Notes under the pieces: model-generated
What the model saw: the letters and a program-made list of their open reading frames with translations, nothing else
What the model was told of the DNA's origin: nothing
Database searches by the model: none
Position numbers and translations under genes: made by a program
Shown: in pieces, positions 1 to 9,480 of the stretch
How positions within the stretch are numbered: the first letter of the stretch is position 1
Layout: every line of letters begins with the position of its first letter
Origin: Trichobilharzia regenti
Taxonomy: Eukaryota; Platyhelminthes; Trematoda; Strigeidida; Schistosomatidae
Assembly: GCA_944472135.2 (NCBI GenBank)
Contig: OX235262.1
Location: 166,841,509-166,905,508 of the forward strand
Length of the DNA stretch: 64,000 nt
Direction of reading: 5' to 3'

Positions 1-286
1 CAGTTGAATCTTATCAGGCTTTACTCTCGTAAACATAATTTTACAAATAAATGATGAATGTAAATCATTCATGTCGATTTGCCAGTAGGGTGATAAGATT
101 GTGCATATGAATTTTGCAGTTGGTCACAATATTCATAGTAATAGTAATAAGTCTATTAATAACAAAGATGCTAAAGTGGAGTGATCTGCGATAACAAGAA
201 TAATGAAAAAAAAACAGTATGATTAAACCAGTAAACAACCTGACAAAAGTAGTCGATAAAGGCTTAGAAGAAAACAGATAGTTTGA

Positions 287-1258
287 TTGAGTAATGCTGA
301 AGAGCCAGAGAAAAGCAGGACTCCAGGTGAACATACAGAAGAAGGAGTTGAAGACGATAACCACCAACGACCGACAACGGCAATAACCAGCATCAATCAC
401 CATCAACGGGAGAGATTTAATAGGGGTGACTTCGTTCACCTATCCAGCCAGGAAACATTGTTTCAATTGCAGGCGGTATGGATGAAGATGTCAGAACAGG
501 CCAGAATTGGAAACACACATGATACGCCTTCATCAACCTGAAACCAATTCGGAAATCTTCTGCACTCAAGATAAGGAACAAGATTCTGTTTTTCGACACC
601 AGTCTCAAGTCACTCAGTTCTATGCGTGTCAGAAACTTGCACTGTTTGTGACGACAAAGATTTCCAATAGGTTATTGCAGACTTTATCAACAGCTGTCAC
701 CTCCTCTGGCTCCATAGTGAAGATAAAATGCCGGTCAGAAAGAATTAGCAACAAGAAACTCTGTCTGAGAACAAACCATCAGGCGAGAGCCGATCGCTCA
801 ACATATATATATAAAGAACAGTCAGTGCTTCTATACGGATCAGAGACTTGGCGCGTCATAAAGAGCATCTCAAACAAACTTCAGACCTTCATTAACAGCT
901 GTCTCCGCTCAATACTCAAGATCAGATGCCAGAAAAGATCAGCAACGGATCTCTGGGAGCGAACCAAGCAGGAACCGATTGTGAAAAAATAGGCAGAAGA
1001 AATGGAGTAAGGATACAATAATAATAATATATGAGAAAATGGAGATGAATCAGGTATACACTGAGGAGGCCATCAGATGAAATGGCGTGCAATGCAGGCC
1101 ACTGTTTGAGTGAAATCCCAATGGAAAACGATGGGTGATTTGTCGGTGCCAGGGTAACACTGAGAAGATCGTGTTAAGAGGAGAAGATGATAGATTATGG
1201 ACAACCGTTGACCCTATATTACACCGGAACCCAAGGAAGTAATAATAATCTAATAATA
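287..1258 (+). pseudogene. RTE LINE 3' remnant
   Basis: Decayed C-terminal part of an RTE-type LINE ORF plus its 3' UTR. Broken frames still give RTE tail signatures: a short INGRDL-like piece near 405, LLYGSETW near 830-850, then NSCLRSILKIR and LWERTKQEPI up to 992. The same order occurs in the copies at 42870-44446 and 19230-20245. The last part reads like the family 3' UTR (a GGAACCCAAGG box near 1225) and ends in an AATAAT-type repeat tail. There is no endonuclease or polymerase domain, so this is a 5'-truncated dead copy. Confidence 0.75.
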
Positions 1259-1359
1259 AGATTACAAAAGAAGTAAATAAACAGTATTTTAATGAACATG
1301 CAAAAAGAATAATGGATGATGAGAAAGTAATCATAATTTAACCGAAGAGTGAAAACTGT

Positions 1360-1640
1360 GGTGACTAAAACCGACAGGTTATGGTCTGAATGCAAGAAGT
1401 CGACCTTTGCATCCTACTATATAGCTGTGCTAAACTTTCTTGAGAGACTCACAGTCTCAAAAACTCCTAAAAACAGAGAAAAGACGACTGTTTTGGAATA
1501 ATGTTGCTACTCTATTAAACAATAATAAGACACTTGCAGTGAAAGAAATTTTCTTTTCAACGAAGTCATCATCTAGGCTGTACATTCGTGTATTTATATC
1601 AAATAGATGGGAAAGTTCCAGAATAACTTCAGGTTAAGGG
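1360..1640 (-). repeat. R1 interspersed repeat, partial copy
   Basis: Non-coding sequence that on the minus strand resembles R1 copies at 8800-9480 and 44465-45230, including the stretch around a run of TTATTATTG and the reverse complement of AAAACAGAGAAAAGACGAC. A second similarity (GGTCTGAATGCA near 1383) is shared with the R1 copy near 53370. The end near 1555-1600 resembles the PLE-A terminal motif TTTTCAACGAA. Boundaries are approximate. Confidence 0.5.
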
Positions 1641-1914
1641 GCAAATTAATAAACATTACAATTAGGAATTAAAATGCGATAATAAACAGGGGGACGGATA
1701 AAACTCAAACAAAGTAGCATCATAATAACTAAGAAGATTGACATTGTGCAATTAGGGGGTAGAAATGTAGAAATAACAAAATGGACAGAATGTTTGGATA
1801 AGACAAACTAATGTGATGAATAATTGTGTATGCAATCAGGGATTAAATGTATAGAAACAATAAAATAACAAGTGGTACAGACGACGGTGTTGAAACCAGA
1901 ATTTGAAATGCAAG

Positions 1915-2425
1915 ATGGACCGTCATTACTCTGAAATCAGTGGCGAAATTTGCTGCACTCAACCAGCATAAATAACAAAATTTGATTCGGATCTTCAACA
2001 CCAGTGTTAAGTCATTTCATCTATATGGTTCAGAAACGTGGCTTAAGAGTCACGAAAGGATTTCCAACAGGCGACTACAGACTTGTATCAACAGCTGCCT
2101 TTGCTGGCTCCATACTGAAGATCGGATGGCACTACAGAAAGAAACAGCAACAAGAAAATCTGGAAACGAACCAGCCAAGAACCTTCTGTACGGAGGTGGA
2201 TCGGGCATGGACTGACGTGACATCACACTGTAGTTTATGCCCTCCAGTGGAACGTAGATGGGAAACAGAGGGTTAAGCATGAGTGCAAGGGTGACATGAA
2301 GAAGATCATATGAAGAGGAAATAAGGGAATTTAGTCAGTTGGAGATGTTCTGTTGACGTTCTACGCTCCATCCGGAACCCAATGGGACAATAAGAGTGAT
2401 AACATAATTATTGGCAGAGTTCATA
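1915..2425 (+). pseudogene. RTE LINE 3' remnant
   Basis: Second short RTE tail. Reading fragments include RIFNTSVKSFHLYGSETW (about 1986-2040), then a region matching NRRLQTCINSCLCWLHTEDR, followed by the decayed 3' UTR with a CCGGAACCCAATGG-like box near 2372. It lacks all catalytic domains and is 5'-truncated. It lies 0.65 kb downstream of another RTE tail in the same orientation, with R1-like sequence between. Confidence 0.7.
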
Positions 2426-2449
2426 TACAAACTTGAGGGTGCCTAAGTC

Positions 2450-3185
2450 TTTTTGAAGCACTCTATTAGTATCAGTCACAAACTCGTGTTACTATTGTTC
2501 TGTCCGACTGTACTTAATCTCATTTTATTGCATGATGACAAATTAATTTACCTATAGAATTGGCGGTCACTCACTACTCATAATCATGTTTATAAAGATC
2601 ACTGATAGCAAATGAAATATTCAGAGATGTGTTCCTTCAAATTACATAAATAAATAAATTGAACTAAATCAGTTTTTAATTACTTTTTTTTTCCTCTAAT
2701 TGGATCGTAAAAATGTACAACCAATATATTTTCCTCATGTCATTAATATAAAGTGAAATACGGCATAATCAACCACCATTGATATTGCCGGTCATACTCC
2801 AATTACTGTTTACAACCTGATCTCAAGTTTATTGATTGTTTTCGTTACAGTCAAGTGATCCAATAATGTCAGAAAACATTAACGCTGAGATAAAAAAAAT
2901 TATATAAAAATACAAGATAATGAATTCCTGTTAAGCACATGAACTTCATATAATGTTTACCACATCCGATATGGCTAATTAATTCTTTCAGTGACTATCA
3001 ATGAAAATATAAATTCAAGGGAGAAGCTAATACAATCCTAGACATCTCAGAATTCTTTCCATTATTGGAAGTGAATACAGCATGAACACCATATGTGCCA
3101 GGATAAATAAGAGCTCATTCTTTATTATTTCGTGGTTTCTTCTCAGCTGACTATGACGTGAACAACAGAAAAATATAAATTACGT
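2450..3185. other. No recognisable gene
   Basis: AT-rich sequence with stop codons in all frames. I see no element signature here. Confidence 0.5.
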
Positions 3186-3189
3186 AGGT

Positions 3190-3400
3190 CTATTCTCACA
3201 CGGGAGGTTGAGGGTTCAATCCTCAGCCGAAGCACTTATAAACCTCTTTTTAGCTAGTAGTAAGCTCGGTGGTAAAGACGGAACTTTGATCATGAGGCTA
3301 GCAACCCCACCCTATAAAAAATAAACACCAGTGCCGCTGAAAATTCAAGACTCAAGCTTGAAGACCTGTGTTCCACTCAGAACGCCGAAGAATAAAATAT
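3190..3400 (+). mobile_element. SINE-3 (tRNA head, RTE-derived body and tail)
   Basis: A B-box-like GGGTTCAATCCTC near 3212 is followed by the body motif ATGAGGCTAGCAACCCCACC near 3291 and then CTTGAAGACCTGTGTTCCACTC near 3356. The middle motif matches the 5' leader of the RTE at 47970-48030. The end matches RTE 3' ends such as 44395-44425. It is a decayed copy of the family seen best at 9760-9995. Confidence 0.65.
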
Positions 3401-3763
3401 TTACTTCTCAAGTAGATCCTCACCTCTGACTAGACTCTAACATATGTAGTAATTTTAATGCAACTCAAAAAAAATTGACCAATCTAGTGGCAATGTGTTT
3501 ATTACCAACAATTTGCCAATATCAACCTATCAAGGGTGGCGCAATGTCTTTGTGTTGTATCGAAAATATAACATATAACATAACAAATATATATAAAAGA
3601 ACCAGAGATGAAGATCTAAGTGAAAAGTAAATATTTCTTCGGTCAGTCCTTTTGCCTTCTAAACGTCTATAAGAATAAAACTTGTGCGCTGTGGTAGAGC
3701 ATGAATCCATTATGGGTAAAATTTCTTTTGATAAAGTCCCACAGTGTTATACAGTAATGTTTT

Positions 3764-3807
3764 CTGATGACGTTTCGAGCACAATTTATTGCTCATAATC
3801 ATATCAA
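3764..3807 (-). ncRNA. Hammerhead-like fold at a PLE end (degenerate)
   Basis: On the minus strand: a 5-bp stem I (TTGAT with ATCAG), a core-like ATGATTAT, stem II GAGCA/TGCTC, then GAAA, CG and TC before the stem I partner. This is hammerhead order, but C3 is A, the G8 position is T and one base is extra, so activity is unlikely. It lies just 3' of the PLE-B remnant on the same strand, where PLE-associated hammerheads are expected. Confidence 0.4.
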
Positions 3808-3847
3808 GGTAATCACACGACTTCTTAAATTCATTTATATAATTCCG

Positions 3848-4735
3848 TTATTTTTCATCGCTTGATTTGATTGGTAATAGTATTTTCCATATTTCAGGTA
3901 TGAGTGACGAGTCATTCCTATTGCATGTGTTGGGTGTAGACTCGATGAACAAGGATTCAGTAATCAACCTCTCTCTCCACCTACCTAGATTACTTTTTAG
4001 AATTATAACCCTCTCCCACCCTATTGTGTGGTTGTGTGTTAATGCATGCACTTTTGATTGCAGAGCTTTTTTCTAAATTACTTATCTTCTCGGGGTCAAC
4101 CATTGTTCCCTTAGCTAAATTCTTATGTTCCGACAACCTGATTACCCCTGACCTACTAGTTTGACCTATGTAGTTGACCTAACTCACAGTCATTGCAAGG
4201 TATTTTGTAAATTCTATTATTTTGTCTAATAATAATAATAATAATAATCACTTTTCAAAAAATTGATTTTTAATTGGGTCCACCGACAGGGGCGTTTAGC
4301 CTGCAAAGCTTGTCTCTGAGTGAGTATGTAGTTTTGATTGCCACCCTAATTCCTGTTTTACTAAAAATCTTACGTAGAGTTTCAGATGTCCCCTTCTTAT
4401 ATAGCATAACAGTAGATGACTTATATTCTGTCTTACTATTACTAGTTTCACAATTATGTTTATTTTGTTTTTGGCCTATACTGATCTTCCTAATGAATTT
4501 TATAGAATAGTTACTATTTGCATAAAAAAAATTGTCCAAATCTTTTATGCAATGCATACTTTTGTACTGTTTGAGTTGCAGACCTGCTGGTAAGAAACCG
4601 AGAAGCAAAATAAAGAAGAACCTCATATTTATTCTGTCACATTTATCGTCCTCACTTTGTCCAAGCATACCTAAATTATTATTTGGAAACCCCCTTCTGC
4701 ACAATATATAATTACACAATATTTATACTTATTCG
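3848..4735 (-). pseudogene. PLE-B remnant: linker and GIY-YIG endonuclease
   Basis: Decayed Penelope-like element. Minus-strand order: the pre-endonuclease linker (ETLRKIFSKTGIRVAIKTTYS, about 4450-4320), then GIY-YIG parts split by a frameshift (RIYKIPCNDCE, then NYIGQTSRSGVIRLSEHK, about 4215-4105), then a C-terminal piece (LGRWRERLITESLFIE, about 3995-3940). The GIY and YIG halves, the following arginine and the EHK stretch mark the endonuclease. No RT motif remains. It differs clearly from PLE-A next door. It ends about 50 bp from the PLE-A left arm. Confidence 0.75.
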
Positions 4736-4786
4736 GATGTTTCAATTAACTTTGTATTTATTATCCTACTTCTTGTCTACACTGTA

Positions 4787-5498
4787 TATAAAGAAATTAT
4801 ATCCGGTGAGGGAATTAGGTCAAAGGTGTAAATACATGAAATAATAATAGTATGAAATAAATTTAAAATATTTGTGATTAGGTTCATAGTTTAAGTCAAG
4901 TGGAACAATAATTAATGTCATATATAAGATAATACATCAGGTGTATAGATTTTGGGGAGAGGCATATAATTGTAAGATTAATAGACGAATGTAAAATGTT
5001 ACGTAACATGGTGTGAAATTTGATAACATAGAATTTAATATTGTAAAAATTAAGATAAAAAGTATACACATGAATAATTTTTGGTTTGAAATGTCAAGTA
5101 GATCAAGTGGAAAAGATTCAGAATGAGAGTCGTAATAATAATAATAATGATAATAATAATAATAATCGAAGTAATAAGGGAAAAGTACATAGAATAATAA
5201 AATAAATAAATGTCTATCCCTCTACGGCCAAGGCAGCAGTAGGGATTGTACATACTTCTTTTGTACACAAAGGTCTGGCTTAAAGTCATGAATCGCCAAG
5301 GCCTCAGCTGTCTTTAGAAGTCTGTAACGAAGAAAACGCGGGAAGTTGGCATGAATTCTATATATGACCTGGAAATCATGGTCAGGGTTGACCGAGTGAC
5401 AGGAGTCGATGAGGTGTTCTAAAATAGAGCTTCGCACAACTTTCCTTTCTCCCTTGTAAAACCAAGCTGGAATATGTTCTCGTATCCGTGTGGAGAGC
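4787..5498 (-). repeat. Left inverted arm of PLE-A (3' end copy)
   Basis: Reverse complement of 8011-8722. On the minus strand it encodes the tail of the GIY-YIG domain (STRIREHIPAWFYKGERK onward to SLLLPWP, ending near 5222), then the 3' UTR with its TTATTA run (5130-5165). The junction with sense sequence is at 5498/5499, inside the endonuclease region of the inverted copy. Confidence 0.85.
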
Positions 5499-5507
5499 AA
5501 AGACCCA

Positions 5508-5915
5508 ATGACGATGAAGGAACTTAATGGTTTCCTACGGTATTCTGTCAAACTTGCGTTAGTGAAATCCGAGATTAACTTTCTTGAAAGCTGTATCAGT
5601 AAAAATGAATATCCTAATTTATTTAGGAAAGCGCTTAGACGTAGCCGTATATGTCCTAATTCCAAAACATTAAAGCGCCACACACTTAATCATATTGATG
5701 CAATCAGTTCTCATGTGGTAGAATTAAACAGGAACATAACTCTGAGAAGTTATGTTCTGTTTGAACTTTCGACTGATGAACGCCGGCAATTCGAGGAATA
5801 CGTTTCTTGTGTCATTGAAAAACAGTCACAGTCTGCTAACCTCAAGCATCTTGACAGTCTCAAGCAGGTATCAGCAGAAAAGCGATTCCCGACTGACCCC
5901 AATAAATATGTATTT
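5508..5915 (+). pseudogene. PLE-A ORF, N-terminal part cut off by SINE insertion
   Basis: Open frame from the first in-frame ATG after the arm junction to the SINE insertion point. It is read as the N-terminal region of the PLE-A protein: polar, basic-rich, no catalytic motif. It ends with codons for KYVF in the duplicated 12-bp target site (5904-5915). The same four codons restart the frame at 6302. The two halves are therefore in phase, and the SINE dimer is what breaks the gene. The true 5' end may be missing, because the element turns into its inverted arm just upstream. Confidence 0.7.
5904..5915. repeat. Target-site duplication, left copy
   Basis: AAATATGTATTT, identical to 6302-6313. 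It flanks the SINE dimer as a unit. Confidence 0.85.
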
Positions 5916-6007
5916 TCAAGTATTGGTTTTGTAGGGATTTTGTTTGATTGCATGGAGGATTTAATCATGAGCTGACATCAGTTAGAGAACCACTGGAAAA
6001 CCTGGGA

Positions 6008-6053
6008 GTACTGGACAGCTGTTTCGTCCTAGTTTGGGACTCTTCAGCAGTAC
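6008..6053 (-). ncRNA. Hammerhead ribozyme in SINE-2, conserved core intact
   Basis: Read on the minus strand: stem I GTACTG, core CTGAAGA (C3, U4, G5, A6, N7, G8 and A9 all present), stem II GTCC/GGAC with a 7-nt loop, GAAA, a short palindromic stem III CAGCTG, cleavage triplet GUC, then CAGTAC closing stem I with 6 of 6 pairs. Short stem III is typical of the schistosome SM-alpha type. All universally required core positions are consensus, so self-cleavage is plausible but not shown here. Confidence 0.85.
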
Positions 6054-6198
6054 GCACCCACAACCAGGGTTCGCGCTATGTCGTGAATTGGCAGAAGTTA
6101 GAATTCAAGGACCATTGGATCGGGTCCCAGTGGCTCAATGGTCTACGAGCTCGCCTTGTAACCAGAAGGTCCTGGGTCCGAACCGTGGCTGTGGGTGC

Positions 6199-6244
6199 GT
6201 ACTGATGAAGAGTCCCAAACTAGGACGAAACAGCTGTCCAGTAC
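6199..6244 (+). ncRNA. Hammerhead ribozyme in SINE-2, C3 mutated to A
   Basis: Same fold as the minus-strand arm: GTACTG/CAGTAC stem I, core ATGAAGA, GTCC/GGAC stem II, GAAA, CAGCTG, TC. The only core change is A in place of C3, which should break the C3-G8 pair and abolish or strongly reduce cleavage. Confidence 0.8.
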
Positions 6245-6301
6245 TCCCAGGTTTTCCAGTGGTTCTCTAACTGATGTCAGCTCATGATTAAATCCTCCAT
6301 G

Positions 6302-6313
6302 AAATATGTATTT
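6302..6313. repeat. Target-site duplication, right copy
   Basis: AAATATGTATTT, identical to 5904-5915. The PLE reading frame resumes here. Confidence 0.85.
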
Positions 6314-8287
6314 AATTATTCCTCCGTCACTCTTTCTGAAATTCAACTACAAGCCCTATCACTGGGCCCCAAATTCTGCAACAGTTCATCCAAAGTCAAC
6401 AGACTGCATACTCAAGTGCAATTCGAAAATCTTATTAATCAGACCAACGATCTTACACCCACATCACCTGAGGAATTCCAATACTTTAAATCCACAGTTC
6501 TTGATTGCTGTCATCAGTATACTAGTTCAAAACCTAGCTCGAATAATCTTCTGACTAAAGAGCATATAGACCAACTGAAAGAGCTAGAGAAGAATGATGA
6601 TATTATCATATGCCGTCCAGACAAAGGTGGGGGTGTCGTAGTTATGAATCGCCAAGATTATAATGATAAAATCTCAGCGATCCTTTCTGACCAAACGAAA
6701 TTCGCCAAACCCGACGGTGAAAAGAACAAGACACATTTAATTGAAAATCAACTGACTGATGTCTTAAAGAATATGAGGAATAAGTCAGCAATATCGTCAG
6801 AAATATACGAACGCATCAGACCAGTAGGCTCCATTATACCACGTTTGTATGGACTACCAAAAATACATAAGACAGGATTACCCCTCCGTCCAATCCTCGA
6901 TATGGCGGGCTCTCCTTATCACGGAATCGCTCAATGGCTAGCCGAAATATTGGAACCAGTCAGAAGGCAAGTATCTAAGTTTTCCATTGATGATACGTTT
7001 AAATTTATTGATAGTATTAAAGATTTTAATGTCTCAGAAAAAGTCCTGTTCTCATTAGATGTCACGTCGCTATTTACCAATGTTCCTCTCATGGAAACTG
7101 TTAGCTATTTATGTGAGTATATTGATACACATGGTTTGGAAATAGGTTTACCGACAATCCACCTCAAAGAACTTTTATTGAGATGCACGTTGAATGTTCA
7201 GTTCACCTTCAACAATGAGATCTATAGACAGAGAGATGGCATTGCCATGGGATCACCACTGGGTCCTTTGTTAGCTGATTGTTTTATGGCAAAGCTGGAA
7301 AATTCTCAACTTAGTCAAACCATCGGGCATTTTGACATTTATAAAAGATACGTAGACGACACTTTCGTCATCTGCGATAAGAACGTAGTTCTTGATGATG
7401 TCTTGTTCGCCTTCAACAACTGCCATCCTTCTTTACAATTCACCATAGAAAAGGAATCGGAACTAAGTATTCCGTTTCTTGATGTGTGCCTTAGCAGACG
7501 GAATGACGGATCTCTCAAGAGATCGATCCACCGGAAACGTACATGGAACGGACAACTAACTAATTTTTACAGTTGGGTGCCTATTTCCAGGAAAAGGAAT
7601 TTAATCCATTCACTCTGCTTTAGGATAAGGAAAATTTGTAGTTCTGATTGCGTCGACTCAGAACTTGACTTCCTGAAAGCCACACTCGCAGAAAACGGTT
7701 ACCCTAACCGATTTATTGACAGCAACATGAAAGATAAGCAGTCTAAACTGGTCACTGACTCAGTTCCAAAGAAAACCCTATTCGTGAACTTGGAATTCAA
7801 AGGAGATCAAGCTTCTGATATGCTCAAAAATCGTCTTTCTAAATCAGTTAGTAAAACGTTCCCTGCAGCTAGATTACATATGACGTTCACGAGCCGCAAA
7901 CTGTTCTCTACCTCTGTAAAAGATAAGCTCCCCCGTCTGACCGCCTCCATGTGCATCTACCAGTTCACCTGCTCTTGTGGAGCAAGGTACATTGGCCGTA
8001 GTCAGAGAATGCTCTCCACACGGATACGAGAACATATTCCAGCTTGGTTTTACAAGGGAGAAAGGAAATGTGTGCGAAGCTCTATCTTAGAACACCTCAT
8101 CGACTCCTGTCACTCGGTCAACCCTGACCATGATTTCAAGGTCTTATATAGAATTCATGCCAACTTCCCGCGTTTTCTTCGTTACAGACTTCTAAAGACA
8201 GCTGAGGCCTTGGCAATTCATGACTTTAAGCCAGACCTTTGTGTACAAAAGAAGTATGTACAATCCCTACTGCTGCCTTGGCCGTAG
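6302..8287 (+). CDS. PLE-A reverse transcriptase and GIY-YIG endonuclease (5'-interrupted)
   Basis: Long open frame (a 667-codon frame opens at 6284 inside the SINE; PLE sequence begins at 6302). Domains, numbering from 6284: an N-terminal PLE RT region with RPDKGGGVVVMNR (about 107-122) and RLYGLPKIHKTGLPLRPILD (about 187-206); RT motif A SLDVTSLFTNVP (about 256); motif B GIAMGSPLGPLLADCF (about 316-331); catalytic RYVDDTFV (about 353-360); a basic linker; then GIY-YIG with CIYQF, ARYIG, the RIREH arginine and SILEHL glutamate (about 556-605). It makes DNA from element RNA at a nicked target. No internal stop; among the PLE copies here only this one keeps all RT and endonuclease motifs. The upstream SINE dimer probably prevents full-length protein. 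Confidence 0.9.
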   Translation, partial: KYVFNYSSVTLSEIQLQALSLGPKFCNSSSKVNRLHTQVQFENLINQTNDLTPTSPEEFQYFKSTVLDCCHQYTSSKPSSNNLLTKEHIDQLKELEKNDDIIICRPDKGGGVVVMNRQDYNDKISAILSDQTKFAKPDGEKNKTHLIENQLTDVLKNMRNKSAISSEIYERIRPVGSIIPRLYGLPKIHKTGLPLRPILDMAGSPYHGIAQWLAEILEPVRRQVSKFSIDDTFKFIDSIKDFNVSEKVLFSLDVTSLFTNVPLMETVSYLCEYIDTHGLEIGLPTIHLKELLLRCTLNVQFTFNNEIYRQRDGIAMGSPLGPLLADCFMAKLENSQLSQTIGHFDIYKRYVDDTFVICDKNVVLDDVLFAFNNCHPSLQFTIEKESELSIPFLDVCLSRRNDGSLKRSIHRKRTWNGQLTNFYSWVPISRKRNLIHSLCFRIRKICSSDCVDSELDFLKATLAENGYPNRFIDSNMKDKQSKLVTDSVPKKTLFVNLEFKGDQASDMLKNRLSKSVSKTFPAARLHMTFTSRKLFSTSVKDKLPRLTASMCIYQFTCSCGARYIGRSQRMLSTRIREHIPAWFYKGERKCVRSSILEHLIDSCHSVNPDHDFKVLYRIHANFPRFLRYRLLKTAEALAIHDFKPDLCVQKKYVQSLLLPWP

Positions 8288-8744
8288 AGGGATAGACATT
8301 TATTTATTTTATTATTCTATGTACTTTTCCCTTATTACTTCGATTATTATTATTATTATCATTATTATTATTATTACGACTCTCATTCTGAATCTTTTCC
8401 ACTTGATCTACTTGACATTTTAAACCAAAAATTATTCATGTGTATACTTTTTATCTTTATTTTTACAATATTAAATTCTATGTTATCAAATTTCACACCA
8501 TGTTACGTAACATTTTACATTCGTCTATTAATCTTACAATTATATGCCTCTCCCCAAAATCTATACACCTGATGTATTATCTTATATATGACATTAATTA
8601 TTGTTCCACTTGACTTAAACTATGAACCTAATCACAAATATTTTAAATTTATTTCATACTATTATTATTTCATGTATTTACACCTTTGACCTAATTCCCT
8701 CACCGGATATAATTTCTTTATAAAACCATATATATACGATTGTA
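8288..8744 (+). other. PLE-A 3' untranslated region
   Basis: AT-rich sequence after the stop codon, with a TTATTA run at about 8342-8376. It is mirrored in the inverted left arm down to 4787, and a diverged version lies at 42228-42665. Confidence 0.7.
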
Positions 8745-8784
8745 CAGCTTGATAATAAATTCGTTGAAAAGAGTCTCTTCGCTG
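8745..8784 (+). ncRNA. Hammerhead-like motif at PLE-A 3' end
   Basis: CAGC (8745-8748) can pair with GCTG (8781-8784) as stem I. Between them are TTGATAA in the CTGANGA position, a weak stem II region, GAAA (8766-8769), a hairpin AGAG-T-CTCT as stem III, and TC. Position 3 is T and position 8 is A, so a U3-A8 pair could replace C3-G8. PLE-associated hammerheads are established in animals. Stem II is poor, so activity is uncertain. Confidence 0.5.
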
Positions 8785-8799
8785 AAAATTGTGTTCTTA

Positions 8800-9480
8800 A
8801 TGCTACAATGGGAGTTATTAAATTACACTGTATATCATTATTCTGACATTTGCATGTCATATATTTATCTTTCCCTAGGTTTAATCTTTAACTTGAATGC
8901 TTCTCCTTATGATGGTTCTGCGAAGTATCGATAACGTGTTGTTTTACGAGTGAGATTTTGTTTGAATGAATGAAGGTGATTCTGACCTTGAACTCTCTTC
9001 AAGAAGCGTTGGTACGGGATTCTTGCTGATACACTTTTGATTCCATCTTGGTTGGAATATTCTTCTTGATTCTCAGATACTTCTCACAGCTGAATTTTGG
9101 TGGTTAACCAATTTTGTTTGACAGTACTTGTTTTGTACTAGAAAGTCATCTTATCTGTATAGCTTTCCATTTGGAATGTTGAGGTGATTTTTAGTTTTTG
9201 AATGTTATTATTACTGAATAGAGCCATATAGGTTTATCGACGAATAATTGTCTTTTTGCCGTCTTGGGAGAATCTTGTGACTGTGAGTCTCTCAAGAAAG
9301 CTTCGGTCAGCTAAACAATAGGAAAAAGATATCGATTTCCTGCCTTCAAACCACTGCAAGTCGATTTTAAAGAGAAAAATATAAGTTACCTTGGAGTTAC
9401 ACTTTTCAACTGTTTACCGCTTATATTTTAGAGCTTTTATAGTTTTGAATTAAAAAAAGTGTGAGTTACATTCAGAGTGG
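8800..9480 (+). repeat. R1 interspersed repeat
   Basis: Non-coding repeat about 0.65 kb long. Motifs shared with other copies: TTCTGACATTTGCAT near 8842, GATTCTGACCTTGAACT near 8980, GTACTTGTTTTGTACTA near 9124, and TTATTATTACTGAATAGAGCC near 9207. It follows the PLE-A terminus directly. No open frame or promoter-like box stands out. Nature unknown; it may be a terminal or non-autonomous part of a larger element. Confidence 0.7.

Larger units (their letters stand above)
5916..6301. mobile_element. SINE-2 head-to-head dimer inserted in PLE-A
   Basis: About 386 bp containing two SINE-2 copies: a minus-strand copy (about 5930-6080, broken near its tRNA B box) and a plus-strand copy (about 6080-6301). 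Each carries the tail motif CTGACATCAGTTAGAGAACC or its complement, a hammerhead, and tRNA-like promoter sequence toward the centre. The plus copy has an A-box-like GTGGCTCAATGG near 6130 and a B-box-like GGTCCGAACC near 6175. Both SINE 3' ends face outward and a single 12-bp duplication flanks the pair. That implies one integration event for the dimer. Confidence 0.85.
4787..8790 (+). mobile_element. PLE-A, Penelope-like retroelement with inverted 3'-end arms
   Basis: A whole insertion in three parts. The left arm, 4787-5498, is an inverted copy of the last part of the ORF plus 3' UTR. The central part, 5499-8010, carries the sense coding region. The right arm, 8011-8722, is the normal 3' end. 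Both arms are 712 bp and differ at only a few bases where I compared them. The 3' side runs on to a hammerhead-like motif at 8745-8784. The result is head to head, with 3' ends outward on both sides. Partial inversion at the 5' side is known for PLEs. The coding part is interrupted by a SINE dimer at 5916-6301. Confidence 0.85.

Noticed and set aside
65..439. 124-codon minus-strand frame with hydrophobic stretches
   Set aside because: It overlaps an RTE remnant on the other strand and has no recognisable domain.
4274..4510. 78-codon plus-strand hydrophobic frame
   Set aside because: Antisense shadow of the PLE-B linker.
5050..5289. 79-codon frame with a poly-isoleucine run
   Set aside because: Produced by the TTATTA repeat in the PLE-A 3' UTR arm. 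The identical run occurs at 8220-8423.
5750..5968. Minus-strand frames across the PLE N-terminal part
   Set aside because: Antisense to the PLE-A frame and broken by the SINE.
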